The notes beneath the pieces are model-generated. The model saw only the letters and a program-made list of their open reading frames with translations, ran no database searches and had not been told where the DNA came from. From Butyrivibrio proteoclasticus (lineage in GTDB: Bacteria; Bacillota; Clostridia; Lachnospirales; Lachnospiraceae): a stretch of DNA of 64,000 nucleotides. Numbering within the stretch: position 1 is the first letter of the stretch; each line of letters opens with the position of its first letter. Shown here in pieces: positions 1 through 7,579 of the stretch. Both the position numbers and the translations under genes were made by a program. The stretch lies in NCBI RefSeq assembly GCF_900115735.1, contig NZ_FOXO01000007.1, positions 107,217 through 171,216 on the forward strand, in the 5' to 3' direction.

Positions 1-236
1 TGATGGAGCTTTACAGAAAAGTCAGGAATATGAATATGCTATTTAGAATATTCTCTTTATCTACAAGAGAACGTTTTGATGAGTCTCAAAAAGAGCATTC
101 AGATATAATTGATAAACTGATAAGTGGTGATTATAAAGGCGCAGACAGGATAAACAAAACTCATCTGACCTATGCAAAGGATACAGCTTTGGAGCACTTG
201 CTTGGAGAATGTTCTAAAGACGATGAGGATGAATAA
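1..236 (+). CDS. GntR-family regulator, C-terminal end of FCD domain (partial)
   Basis: Only the last 77 residues are in the window; the reading frame enters from the left edge, so the Met near base 3 is probably internal. The segment with HSDIIDKLISGDYKGAD followed by a helix ending in HL resembles the last two helices of the FCD ligand-binding domain of GntR/FadR regulators. That domain binds small carboxylic acids and controls dimer binding to DNA. It lies 31 bp ahead of a glycerate kinase on the same strand, which fits local control of glycerate or glycolate-type metabolism. The DNA-binding domain is not visible, so the family call rests on a short stretch. Confidence 0.6.
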   Translation, partial: MELYRKVRNMNMLFRIFSLSTRERFDESQKEHSDIIDKLISGDYKGADRINKTHLTYAKDTALEHLLGECSKDDEDE

Positions 237-267
237 ACAGGCTGCATAAGTATCAATGGGGGAAAAC

Positions 268-1500
268 ATGGGTATAAGAGAAGATGCAAAAGAAATAATC
301 AATGCTTCAATTGCAAGCGCACTACCTGATAATGCGGTAAAAAAAGCTCTTAAGAAGTTACCTGCATGTGATGGGAAAATATATCTCGTCGCAATAGGTA
401 AAGCTGCCTGGCAGATGACCAAGGCTGCAAAAGATGAACTTGGCGATAAAATTACAGATGGTGTGTGCATTACCAAGTATGATCATGTTAAAGACCAGAT
501 AGAAGGGATCAGATGCTTTGAGGCAGGACACCCTGTTCTTGATGAAAACTCTGTAGCTGCAACAAAAGAAGCAGAAAAGCTTGTATCAGGTCTTTCTAAA
601 GATGACTTTGTTATTTTCCTTGTTTCAGGTGGCGGTTCAGCTTTGTTCGAAGATCCCAAGGTTCCACTGTCTGAACTTCAGGATATCAACAAGCAGCTTC
701 TCTCATCGGGAGCAAGTATCACAGAGATAAACACTATAAGAAAGAGACTCTCAAATGTAAAGGGCGGCCGTTTTGCCAAAATGTGCGAACCGGCAACAGT
801 TTTTTCAATTATCCTTTCAGATATAATCGGAGATCCTCTTGATATGATTGCTTCAGGGCCGGCGTATCCTGACTCAGCAACGACTGAGGATGCAACTGGG
901 ATCATAAATAAATATAGCCTTAAAGTGATAGAAGATGTGAAAGCTCTTTTAACTGAGGAGACACCAAAAGAGCTATCTAATGTTAAAACTATAGTCACAG
1001 GAAGTGTTAAGCAGCTTTGTGCCTCTGCATCCATAAAGGCCAAGGAACTTGGATATGAACCTATTGTCCTGACAGCATGTCTTGACTGTGAAGCAAAGGC
1101 AGCAGGGCAGTTTATTTCTGCCATTGCCAGAGAACACTCAAAAGATGGCAAAAAGCTTGCATATATCATGGGCGGTGAGACAGTAGTAAAGCTTACAGGA
1201 AAAGGTCTTGGTGGCAGGAACCAAGAGCTTGCCCTGGCTTGTGCAGAAGGCATTGGCGGACTTAAGAACGTATGTGTATTTTCCGTCGGAAGTGATGGAA
1301 CAGATGGGCCAACAGACGCCGCAGGCGGCATTGTAGATGGCGATACAAAAGAAGCTCTTTTATCAAAAGAAATAACAATATCTGATGTTCTTGCCAATAA
1401 TGATTCATATAATGCATTAAAGCTCGTAGATGGTCTTGTTATAACAGGCCCCACTGGGACAAACGTTAATGATGTTGCAGTACTGCTGATAGGAGTTTAA
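268..1500 (+). CDS. Glycerate 2-kinase (GckA/TtuD family, DUF4147-MOFRL)
   Basis: This should phosphorylate D-glycerate with ATP to give 2-phosphoglycerate in the cytoplasm. The 410-residue protein has the DUF4147 N-terminal domain (about residues 1-230, with VAIGKAAW, a GHPVLD turn and the glycine-rich VSGGGSAL loop) and a C-terminal MOFRL domain (about 290-405, with GLGGRNQELAL and SVGSDGTDGPTDAAGG). Length is normal for the family. An in-frame ATG exists at 256, but GGGGGA sits 5 nt before the ATG at 268, so 268 is preferred. It follows an FCD-type regulator on the same strand and may be its target. Confidence 0.9.
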   Translation: MGIREDAKEIINASIASALPDNAVKKALKKLPACDGKIYLVAIGKAAWQMTKAAKDELGDKITDGVCITKYDHVKDQIEGIRCFEAGHPVLDENSVAATKEAEKLVSGLSKDDFVIFLVSGGGSALFEDPKVPLSELQDINKQLLSSGASITEINTIRKRLSNVKGGRFAKMCEPATVFSIILSDIIGDPLDMIASGPAYPDSATTEDATGIINKYSLKVIEDVKALLTEETPKELSNVKTIVTGSVKQLCASASIKAKELGYEPIVLTACLDCEAKAAGQFISAIAREHSKDGKKLAYIMGGETVVKLTGKGLGGRNQELALACAEGIGGLKNVCVFSVGSDGTDGPTDAAGGIVDGDTKEALLSKEITISDVLANNDSYNALKLVDGLVITGPTGTNVNDVAVLLIGV

Positions 1501-1614
1501 GTCAATAAAAATGCTATAAAAGAATATCGTTGTAGATTAGGGAGAGGATTCTTATGTGTGCAATTAGCATATATCAGAGTACTCTCTTTTTGTATATGCG
1601 TAAGTAATTGGCAC

Positions 1615-1860
1615 CGTACGCCACTATTGACTGAGTCTGAGAAAAACGCCCTGCAGGCTTTGCCGACGGTGAGGATGATGGGAACAGTAGATTTTCTCGC
1701 ACCGTCAGATTCAGCATTGTAGCGTTTTCCTCAGAACCCGTCAATGGCAAGCACCTGCGGTGTGGCTAGGTTAAGGTGCCTCAGGATCCAATTCCGAGAA
1801 CAGTAGGGGTGGCCACTTTCAAGAATATGTAGAGCTATATGCCCGCAGCTCCCAATGTAA
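1615..1860 (+). repeat. Left long inverted-repeat block
   Basis: This block matches the reverse complement of 2870-3117 over nearly its whole length, with small indels. It also folds on itself. A CAC-TATTGACTG-type arm near 1621-1650 faces GCGTTTTCCTCAG...GTCAATGG near 1722-1747, and GCCGACGGTG (1662-1671) faces CACCGTC (1700-1706). Each block is therefore itself a large imperfect hairpin of about 125 nt. Confidence 0.85.
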
Positions 1861-1894
1861 TTAGAGCTGAGATGCTGCTTTGGGCATATAGCTC
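1832..1894. repeat. Strong hairpin with GAGCTATATGCCC arms
   Basis: GAGCTATATGCCC (1832-1844) and GGGCATATAGCTC (1882-1894) are perfect 13-bp complements. Next inside, GCAGC (1845-1849) pairs with GCTGC (1874-1878). A related pair, GGGCATATACG (2679-2689) and CGTATATGCCC (2775-2785), lies at the other end of the island, so this arm sequence is reused. No T-tract follows, so a terminator role is not supported. Confidence 0.75.
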
Positions 1895-2246
1895 GTTTTC
1901 AATAGTCCGGCCACCTGCAATCAGACAAGTTTTGGGCTCATAGCCTGATTTCAGACTTTACCCCTCATCATGGTGGCCCGAAGCTTGAAATCGGCCTATA
2001 AGCCCATTTGAACTTTCATGAGGGGTGTAACATCGCAAAAAGTTGCTATAAGGACAAAATTGTAAAAATCAGAGGTGACTGGAAGCTTTCCAAATCGCTA
2101 TATGCTCAAAACAATTATTTCCACTGTATGGATTGTTATACGGACGGAATGACATGGATTTAATTAGCATAAGGATTCATGCAAATCATTACAATGGCTA
2201 TCTGGGGGCGATTCAAACATTGGATAAATATGGGAGTAGCGGGGAT

Positions 2247-2569
2247 GTAGGATAAAACCGAAAAAACTGTAATACTTATCCCATTCAACCCAAGCCAATT
2301 TTCTGAGACGTGGGATAAAACATGAAATTTTATTGAAGTTATCCTACACTTTCAGCCTTCTGAACACTGCGCTTGAATGAAAAGTAGGATAAACGCGATA
2401 AAAACAATGGTTTTATCCTACAAACCAGCATAATTGTTAACAAAAATGATAAGAATAGTGGGAGAAAAACCCGCAAAAGTCAAACACTTATCCTACTCAT
2501 GAGAAAACACACTATACGGAATGTTAAATCCATAGGATAAGATGAACAATAATTAAGCACTTATCCCAC
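2247..2569. repeat. Array of five RTRGGATAA dyads with regular spacing
   Basis: Five units each have a left arm like GTAGGATAA and a right arm like TTATCCTAC, starting 29-30 nt apart. The units are 2247-2284, 2310-2347, 2384-2421, 2458-2496 and 2532-2569. The 20-21 nt inside each unit and the 25-36 nt between units are not conserved. Unit starts are 63, 74, 74 and 74 nt apart. Arm positions 1 and 3 switch between A and G without matching changes in the partner arm, which points to repeated DNA half-sites rather than RNA stems. Function is unknown. Confidence 0.85.
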
Positions 2570-2869
2570 ATCACTCCGGCATCTTTTTCAACATCTCCGG
2601 TTTGTCACAGTGAAATGGGTAAATAGTCATATTTTTAAGCTAACACATCCATCGACAAAATTTTTAGGAAGTGAAAATGGGCATATACGAGAAAAAATGG
2701 ATTGCCACATCCATTGGATGAGTGAACTGAGACATATGATCAGCTATATGATGGTGCGTGAACTTCAAAAAAGCCGTATATGCCCAAAATCGCAAGTCAA
2801 AATCATTGTCGAATGGTGTTGTAAGCTCAAAAATCAGGCTATATTTCCAAAACATAATCTTCGCTCTCT

Positions 2870-3117
2870 TTACATTGGAAGCCGCAGGTATATAGTTCCA
2901 GATTTCCTTGAAAGTAGCCGCCCATACTGTTCTCGGAGTCAGAACCCGAGGTATTAAAACCCAGCCACACCGTAGGTGCTTGCCATTGACGGGTTCTGAG
3001 GAAAACGCTACAATGCTGAATCCGACGGTGCGCGAATCTAATTACTGTTCCCATCATCCTCACCGTCGGCAAAGCTGACAAGGCGTTTTCCTCAGGTTCA
3101 GTCAATGGTGGCGTACG
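2870..3117 (-). repeat. Right long inverted-repeat block
   Basis: Inverted copy of 1615-1860. Its internal hairpin is clearer than in the left copy. CCATTGAC and TGAGGAAAACGC in 2983-3008 pair with GCGTTTTCCTCA and GTCAATGG in 3083-3108, and CCGACGGTG (3022-3030) pairs with CACCGTCGG (3061-3069). Confidence 0.85.
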
Positions 3118-3228
3118 TAGCCGCAATCTAAAATTTTTAGAGAGTTAGAGAAGTCACTTACGCATATACAAATAAAAAGGATTTTTATTACATATCTTTT
3201 TCATTTTGTATCCCTCAACCACTATATG

Positions 3229-3237
3229 TGGTATAAT
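3229..3237 (+). promoter_or_regulatory. Extended -10 promoter of phoH
   Basis: TGGTATAAT is a perfect extended -10 element (TG, one base, TATAAT at 3232-3237). No good -35 hexamer sits 17 nt upstream, as expected for extended -10 promoters. It lies outside the right inverted repeat of the island, so phoH keeps its own promoter. Confidence 0.65.
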
Positions 3238-3274
3238 TACAATATAAGTCATACAAATAGAGGGGGACCTACGC

Positions 3275-4666
3275 ATGAAGAAGATCTACGTACTGGACAC
3301 CAACGTTTTGATTCAGGCACCACACGCCTTAAAGTGCTTTGATGATAACGAGGTCGTTCTTCCGCTGGTAGTGTTAGAGGAGCTTGACGCCCACAAGAGA
3401 GATGAGGGCGAGAGAGGAGCGAATGTACGAGAGGCAATCAGAATTCTCGATCAGCTTCGAGGATCAGGCGATCTGGTTGCAGGTGTAGAGCTTGACAATG
3501 GGGGACTTCTTAGAGTTGAAAAGAACTTTAAAGATGTAGAACTCCCTAAGGATATGGCAGATTATAAATCTGATAATCGTATCCTGAAAGTATGTAAGGG
3601 TCTAAGTGAGGTATCCAAGTTTCAGGTAATTCTTGTAACTAAGGACATTCTGATGAGGATTAAGGCACAGCTCCTTAGTATTAAGTCAGAGGACTTCACA
3701 ACAGAACAGGTTGCAGACCATGGCGAGCAGTATAGCGGACGAATATCTGTTTTTGCGCCGGAAGAAATCTTTAAGGATTTCAAGAAAAAAGGTATTCCTG
3801 TTGATAAAGTCTATTGCTGTGATGACGATGGAAATCAGTATTCACCTGAGCTGTATGAAAACGAATTTGTTATAGTAAGAGCAGATCAGTCAACTAATAA
3901 AACCCAGATGGGCCGTGTATCTAAAGGCTTCATAAAAAAGCTTGAGTTTGAAAAGAGTCAGCCATATGGAGTTAAACCCAGAAATGCCGGACAGTATTTC
4001 CTTCAGGAAGCGCTCATGCAGCCTGCTGATGTAGCTCCGCTTGTAATTGTAAAGGGCATGGCTGGTACAGCCAAGACATTTTATTCACTTGCTGTAGGTC
4101 TTGAAAAGATGATAAACAGACCGACTGGTGAATATCGAAGGATTCTTGTCTGCAGACCAAACTCTCAGTTTGATGATGATATTGGTTTTCTCCCCGGCGA
4201 TGAACAGGAGAAGATATCACCTCTTATGAGACCGATTATCGACAACCTTGAGCAGCTCATTGACTCCAATGAAGAAGAGAGATATAAGGATGAAAAAGAG
4301 CTGCAGGGAAAGACAGATGAGGTCTTTGAAAGAGGAATCGTTCAGTGTGAAGCATTAAACTTCATCAGAGGAAGGTCAATACTTAAGACCTATCTTATTA
4401 TTGATGAAGCTCAGAACATGACTCCAACTCAGGCAAAAGGAATCATTACAAGAGCCGGAAAGGACACCAAGATAATCCTTTTAGGTGATCCTAACCAGAT
4501 AGACAGACCTTTCCTTGATGAGAGGACAAATGGTTTGTCATATGCTTCAGAGCATATGAAGGGAAGTCCTTATGCATGGCAGATATCCCTTTCTGCAGCA
4601 GAGTGCGAGAGAAGTAAACTTGCTATGGATGCTATTGAGAGAATGAAGGACAAAAAGTATTTTTAA
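3275..4666 (+). CDS. PhoH-family ATPase with N-terminal PIN domain
   Basis: A 463-residue cytoplasmic protein of the PIN-PhoH (YlaK-like) architecture. The N-terminal PIN domain (about 1-135) shows VLDTNVLI with the first catalytic Asp and a LEELD segment typical of this RNase fold. The C-terminal PhoH domain (about 245-455) has Walker A GMAGTAKT near residue 261, Walker B YLIIDEAQN near 374 and the GDPNQID motif. Family members are thought to couple ATP-driven RNA unwinding to RNA cleavage; that role is family knowledge, not shown here. The start at 3275 is supported by GAGGGGGA upstream. It is a single-gene unit ending in a strong terminator. Confidence 0.92.
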   Translation: MKKIYVLDTNVLIQAPHALKCFDDNEVVLPLVVLEELDAHKRDEGERGANVREAIRILDQLRGSGDLVAGVELDNGGLLRVEKNFKDVELPKDMADYKSDNRILKVCKGLSEVSKFQVILVTKDILMRIKAQLLSIKSEDFTTEQVADHGEQYSGRISVFAPEEIFKDFKKKGIPVDKVYCCDDDGNQYSPELYENEFVIVRADQSTNKTQMGRVSKGFIKKLEFEKSQPYGVKPRNAGQYFLQEALMQPADVAPLVIVKGMAGTAKTFYSLAVGLEKMINRPTGEYRRILVCRPNSQFDDDIGFLPGDEQEKISPLMRPIIDNLEQLIDSNEEERYKDEKELQGKTDEVFERGIVQCEALNFIRGRSILKTYLIIDEAQNMTPTQAKGIITRAGKDTKIILLGDPNQIDRPFLDERTNGLSYASEHMKGSPYAWQISLSAAECERSKLAMDAIERMKDKKYF

Positions 4667-4688
4667 TTGAACAATGCGCTTGATCTGA

Positions 4689-4722
4689 CTGGCTTATGCG
4701 TTTTGCATGAGCCAGTTTTTTT
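4689..4722 (+). terminator. Rho-independent terminator after phoH
   Basis: CTGGCTTATGC and GCATGAGCCAG form an 11-bp stem with one wobble pair and a GTTTT loop, followed directly by seven Ts. Confidence 0.9.
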
Positions 4723-4780
4723 ATTTCATAGAAGATTCCTTTAAAGCCATCTCCTTTATCAAAGATTAATCAATATTTTA

Positions 4781-4837
4781 TTGACATTATTTTTCAAAAA
4801 GGATATTATTTAGAAAAAGAAGTTAGCAATAGCTAAC
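4781..4837 (+). promoter_or_regulatory. feo promoter 1 with downstream palindromic operator
   Basis: TTGACA (4781-4786), a 17-bp spacer and TATTAT (4804-4809) make a near-consensus sigma-A promoter. The palindrome GTTAGCAATAGCTAAC (4822-4837; 6-bp arms, 4-nt centre) lies just downstream of the predicted start site, where a bound repressor would block transcription. The half-site resembles DtxR/IdeR-type iron operators more than a Fur box; that assignment is inference. Confidence 0.65.
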
Positions 4838-4895
4838 AAGAATCATTATAATTTTCCTAATAAAAAATAAATATTAAATTGTGCAAAACCTGTTG

Positions 4896-4948
4896 TTGAC
4901 AAAAAATATCAGTTAGAATAAACTAACATTTGGTTAGCAAGAGGTAAC
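4896..4948 (+). promoter_or_regulatory. feo promoter 2 overlapped by two GTTAG palindromes
   Basis: TTGACA (4896-4901) and TAAACT (4919-4924) are 17 bp apart. GTTAGAATAAACTAAC (4912-4927) covers the -10 element, and a third, weaker copy GTTAGCAAGAGGTAAC (4933-4948) follows. A fourth degenerate copy, GTTAGCCATAAGTAAC, is at 5232-5247 between feoA and feoB. Repeated 16-bp sites over two promoters suggest tight metal-dependent repression. Confidence 0.6.
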
Positions 4949-4964
4949 GAAAAGGAGTACTGAT

Positions 4965-5177
4965 ATGACATTAAATGAAGCTGTACTTGGTCAAGAGTAT
5001 GTTGTTACTGGCGTAGATACAGGTGATGATGAGGACATGAAGAGTTTTCTCTTTTCACTTGGATGCTATAGCGGAGAGAAGATCACAGTTGTAGATAAGA
5101 AGCGTAATCTTGTAGTTGCAATCAAGGATGCAAGATATAACATCGATCCTGAACTTGCAAGCGCTATTACAATCTGA
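4965..5177 (+). CDS. feoA: FeoA ferrous iron transport accessory protein
   Basis: A 70-residue SH3-like FeoA protein, the normal size for a stand-alone FeoA. It starts MTLNEAVLGQEYVV and carries the typical ending in which the metal-site loop is followed by NLVVAIKDARYNIDPELA. FeoA is a small cytoplasmic partner thought to act on the G domain of FeoB during Fe(II) uptake. AAAGGAG precedes the ATG at good distance. It lies downstream of two promoters covered by GTTAGC palindromes and is separated from feoB by a hairpin that may lower feoB expression. Confidence 0.88.
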   Translation: MTLNEAVLGQEYVVTGVDTGDDEDMKSFLFSLGCYSGEKITVVDKKRNLVVAIKDARYNIDPELASAITI

Positions 5178-5192
5178 TCATTATCTGAAAGA

Positions 5193-5222
5193 CTGGCATA
5201 TCAATTTATGCCAGATATTTTT
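5193..5222 (+). terminator. Hairpin between feoA and feoB
   Basis: CTGGCATA (5193-5200) and TATGCCAG (5207-5214) form an 8-bp stem followed by ATATTTTTT. It may act as a partial terminator, giving more feoA than feoB transcript, since no strong separate feoB promoter was found. Confidence 0.65.
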
Positions 5223-5323
5223 TCACAGGCTGTTAGCCATAAGTAACTTAGTTTGCTCGGATTCATCGTAAGGTGCGTCCCTGATAAATAAAATACAATT
5301 AGTTTATTTCAGGAGGAAAAGAA

Positions 5324-7315
5324 ATGAGAATCGCAATGGCTGGTAATCCAAACAGTGGAAAAACTACCATGTACAATGCTCTCACCGGTCGTAATGAAAA
5401 AATAGGTAACTGGGCGGGCGTTACAGTAGACAAAAAGGAGAGTCCTATTAAAAAGAGCTTCTATGATGGGGACAAGGAGCTTATCGCTGTAGACCTTCCT
5501 GGTGCATATTCAATGTCACCATTTACATCAGAGGAGAGCATCACAAGCGGTTACGTTAAAAATGAGCATCCTGATGCAATCATAAATATTGTTGACGCTA
5601 CAAACCTTAGCAGAAGCTTATTCTTCACAACACAGCTTCTTGAGCTTGGAATTCCTGTTGTAGTTGCACTTAATAAGACAGATTCCAATGATAAAAAAGG
5701 TAACAAGGTTGATGTAAAGACTTTGTCAGAAAAGCTTGGTTGCCCTGTAATAAATACAGTTGCAACATCAGAGACAGGTCTTAAGGACGTTGTTAAGGCT
5801 GCTGCAGAGCTTGAAGGAAAAGGACAGAAGGCAGCATATTCAGAAGGAAATATCGACCTTTCTAACAAGTCTGAAGTTGAAGAGGCAGACAGAAAGCGTT
5901 TCGAATTTGTAAATAAGATTGTTGCAGATGTTGAAAACCGTAAGGTTCTTACAAAAGATAAGAACATCGGCGATACAATTGATAATATTATTACTCATCC
6001 GGTTATCGGTATCGTAGTTTTCGCTGCTATTATGTGGCTTGTATTCTACATCTCACAGACAACAGTAGGTACATGGCTTGCAGATATTCTTGCCGGATGG
6101 ATCGAAAGCTTCCAGGGATGGGTTGGAGATGCTATGGCAGATGCTAATCCACTTCTTTATGCCCTTCTTGTTGATGGTATTATCGGTGGTGTTGGTGCCG
6201 TAGTAGGTTTCCTTCCACTTGTTATGGTTATGTACTTCCTCATCGCTCTTTTAGAGGATTGCGGATATATGTCAAGAGCAACAGTAGTTCTTGATCCTAT
6301 CTTCAAGAGAGTAGGTCTTTCAGGTAAGTCTGTAATTCCTATGATCATTGGTACAGGTTGTGGTATCCCTGCTATCATGGCATGCAGAACTATCAGAAAT
6401 GAGAGAGAAAGACGTGCAACAGCTATGCTTGCAACTTTCATGCCATGTGGTGCTAAGCTTCCTGTTATAGCTCTTTTTGCAGGCGCATTCTTCCCTGAAT
6501 CAAAATGGGTTAGCTTCATCTGCTACATGGGTGGTATCCTCCTTATCCTTTTAGGAGCTCTTCTCATCAAGGCTGTTACAGGTATGAAGTACAGAAAGTC
6601 ATTCTTTATCATTGAGCTTCCTGAGTACAAGGTTCCAAGTCTTACATTTGCACTTAAGTCAATGCTTGAAAGAGGTAAGGCTTATATCGTTAAGGCAGGA
6701 ACAGTTATCTTAGTATGTAACACAGTAGTTCAGATCATGCAGACATTTGACTTCTCATTCCAGCCTGTTGAAGAGGGAATGGAGAGCACATCAATCCTTG
6801 CAGGCGTAGCAGGACCATTTGCTTATCTTCTTGTTCCTGTAGTTGGTATCGTAAGCTGGCAGCTTGCTGCAGCAGCTATCACAGGCTTTATTGCAAAAGA
6901 GAACGTTGTAGGAACAATCGCTACAGTTTATGCTATCTCTAACCTCATTGATACAGAGGAACTTGAGCTTATCGGTGAAGGAAATGCAGTAGCAGCAGTT
7001 ATGGGAATAACAAAGGTTGCAGCACTTGCATATCTTATGTTTAACTTATATACACCACCATGTTTCGCAGCACTTGGTGCTATGAACTCTGAAATGAAAT
7101 CTGCTAAGTGGCTTTGGGGTGCGATCGCTCTCCAGCTTGCAACAGGATTTACAGTTGGATTCCTTGTATACCAGATTGGTACACTTATCACAACAGGTTC
7201 TTTTGGAACAGGCTTTGTAGGCGGACTTGTTGCAGTAGCAGTATTTGCAGCAATTATCACATATATCATCAAGAGAAATCAGAAACAGATGGTACTTGAG
7301 TACAAACTTGGCTGA
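5324..7315 (+). CDS. feoB: FeoB ferrous iron transporter
   Basis: FeoB is the GTPase-gated membrane permease for Fe(II) used by anaerobes. The 663-residue protein has the N-terminal G domain (GNPNSGKTT, DLPGAYS, NKTD), a helical switch region to about residue 200, and a multi-span membrane core. The core holds the two Gate motifs, visible as GTGCGIPAIMACRTI and TFMPCGAKLPVIALFAGAFF, with conserved Cys residues that may form the ion path. Length is slightly below the E. coli protein but usual for Firmicutes. AGGAGGAAAAG precedes the ATG. Codon choice is strongly biased (ACA, CTT, GCA), suggesting high expression. The next gene encodes its Cys-rich membrane partner. Confidence 0.96.
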   Translation: MRIAMAGNPNSGKTTMYNALTGRNEKIGNWAGVTVDKKESPIKKSFYDGDKELIAVDLPGAYSMSPFTSEESITSGYVKNEHPDAIINIVDATNLSRSLFFTTQLLELGIPVVVALNKTDSNDKKGNKVDVKTLSEKLGCPVINTVATSETGLKDVVKAAAELEGKGQKAAYSEGNIDLSNKSEVEEADRKRFEFVNKIVADVENRKVLTKDKNIGDTIDNIITHPVIGIVVFAAIMWLVFYISQTTVGTWLADILAGWIESFQGWVGDAMADANPLLYALLVDGIIGGVGAVVGFLPLVMVMYFLIALLEDCGYMSRATVVLDPIFKRVGLSGKSVIPMIIGTGCGIPAIMACRTIRNERERRATAMLATFMPCGAKLPVIALFAGAFFPESKWVSFICYMGGILLILLGALLIKAVTGMKYRKSFFIIELPEYKVPSLTFALKSMLERGKAYIVKAGTVILVCNTVVQIMQTFDFSFQPVEEGMESTSILAGVAGPFAYLLVPVVGIVSWQLAAAAITGFIAKENVVGTIATVYAISNLIDTEELELIGEGNAVAAVMGITKVAALAYLMFNLYTPPCFAALGAMNSEMKSAKWLWGAIALQLATGFTVGFLVYQIGTLITTGSFGTGFVGGLVAVAVFAAIITYIIKRNQKQMVLEYKLG

Positions 7316-7347
7316 TATTTAAAAGCAATTGTTAGTTAGGAGTTATC

Positions 7348-7509
7348 ATGATAGATATTTTAATCTCAATTATAATCTTACTTTGTGTTGGACTTGCTGT
7401 TTTCTATATCTATAAGGAAAAGAAAAAGGGCACACACTGCATAGGTTGTCCAATGGCGGGAAACTGCAGCAAAGCAAAAGCATGTAGCTCTTTAACAAAA
7501 AAACAATGA
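7348..7509 (+). CDS. FeoB-associated Cys-rich membrane protein
   Basis: A 53-residue protein with one N-terminal transmembrane helix (about residues 4-22, ILISIIILLCVGLAVFYIY), a Lys-rich stretch, then a Cys-rich tail with CIGCPMAGNC and a later Cys. This matches the small FeoB-associated Cys-rich membrane protein family found next to feoB in Firmicutes, sometimes treated as a FeoC replacement. The ATG follows TTAGGAG at normal distance and begins 32 nt after the feoB stop, so it is cotranscribed. The cysteines may bind iron or sense redox state; this is inference. Confidence 0.85.
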   Translation: MIDILISIIILLCVGLAVFYIYKEKKKGTHCIGCPMAGNCSKAKACSSLTKKQ

Positions 7510-7579
7510 TCAGATGTCTAGTGTCTTGTCAGGCAGATAAGGCACTAGATTTGTATTAGAATCTGTTGGAGGTAACAGT

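Larger units (their letters stand above)
1590..3171. repeat. Gene-free island bounded by long inverted repeats
   Basis: The 1.77-kb gap between the glycerate kinase and phoH holds no convincing gene. It is bounded by inverted repeats: a 16-nt perfect outer pair (1590-1605 with 3156-3171, TTGTATATGCGTAAGT in the left copy), then a block of about 246 nt (1615-1860 with 2870-3117). The blocks contain identical runs of 33 nt (1657-1689 with 3043-3075) and 48 nt (1709-1756 with 2974-3021). Between them lie several hairpins and an array of dyads, annotated separately. A 95-codon open frame in the right block is frameshifted in the left block, so it is not counted as a gene. No transposase or obvious target duplication is seen. 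Confidence 0.85.

Noticed and set aside
678..1454. 258-codon minus-strand frame in the glycerate kinase gene
   Set aside because: Antisense shadow of a well-supported gene with no start signal.
1530..1592. Terminator of the glycerate kinase gene
   Set aside because: GGGAGAG and CTCTCTTTTT can pair, but the loop would be over 30 nt; support is too weak to list.
2247..2569. CRISPR array
   Set aside because: Only 9-nt ends recur; the inside of the 38-nt units is unrelated between units and no cas gene is present.
2276..2569. DnaA boxes / replication origin
   Set aside because: TTATCCCAC and TTATCCTAC look close to TTATCCACA but do not match it at the key final positions, and no dnaA, dnaN or AT-rich unwinding region is linked.
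2610..2957. 115-codon plus-strand frame in the island
   Set aside because: It runs through hairpins and into the repeat block, has no ribosome-binding site and gives a low-complexity, unmatched product.
2839..3126. 95-codon open frame on the minus strand in the right inverted repeat
   Set aside because: The left copy of the repeat is frameshifted and has a stop in the matching frame, and no ribosome site is seen; it is a by-product of the repeat.
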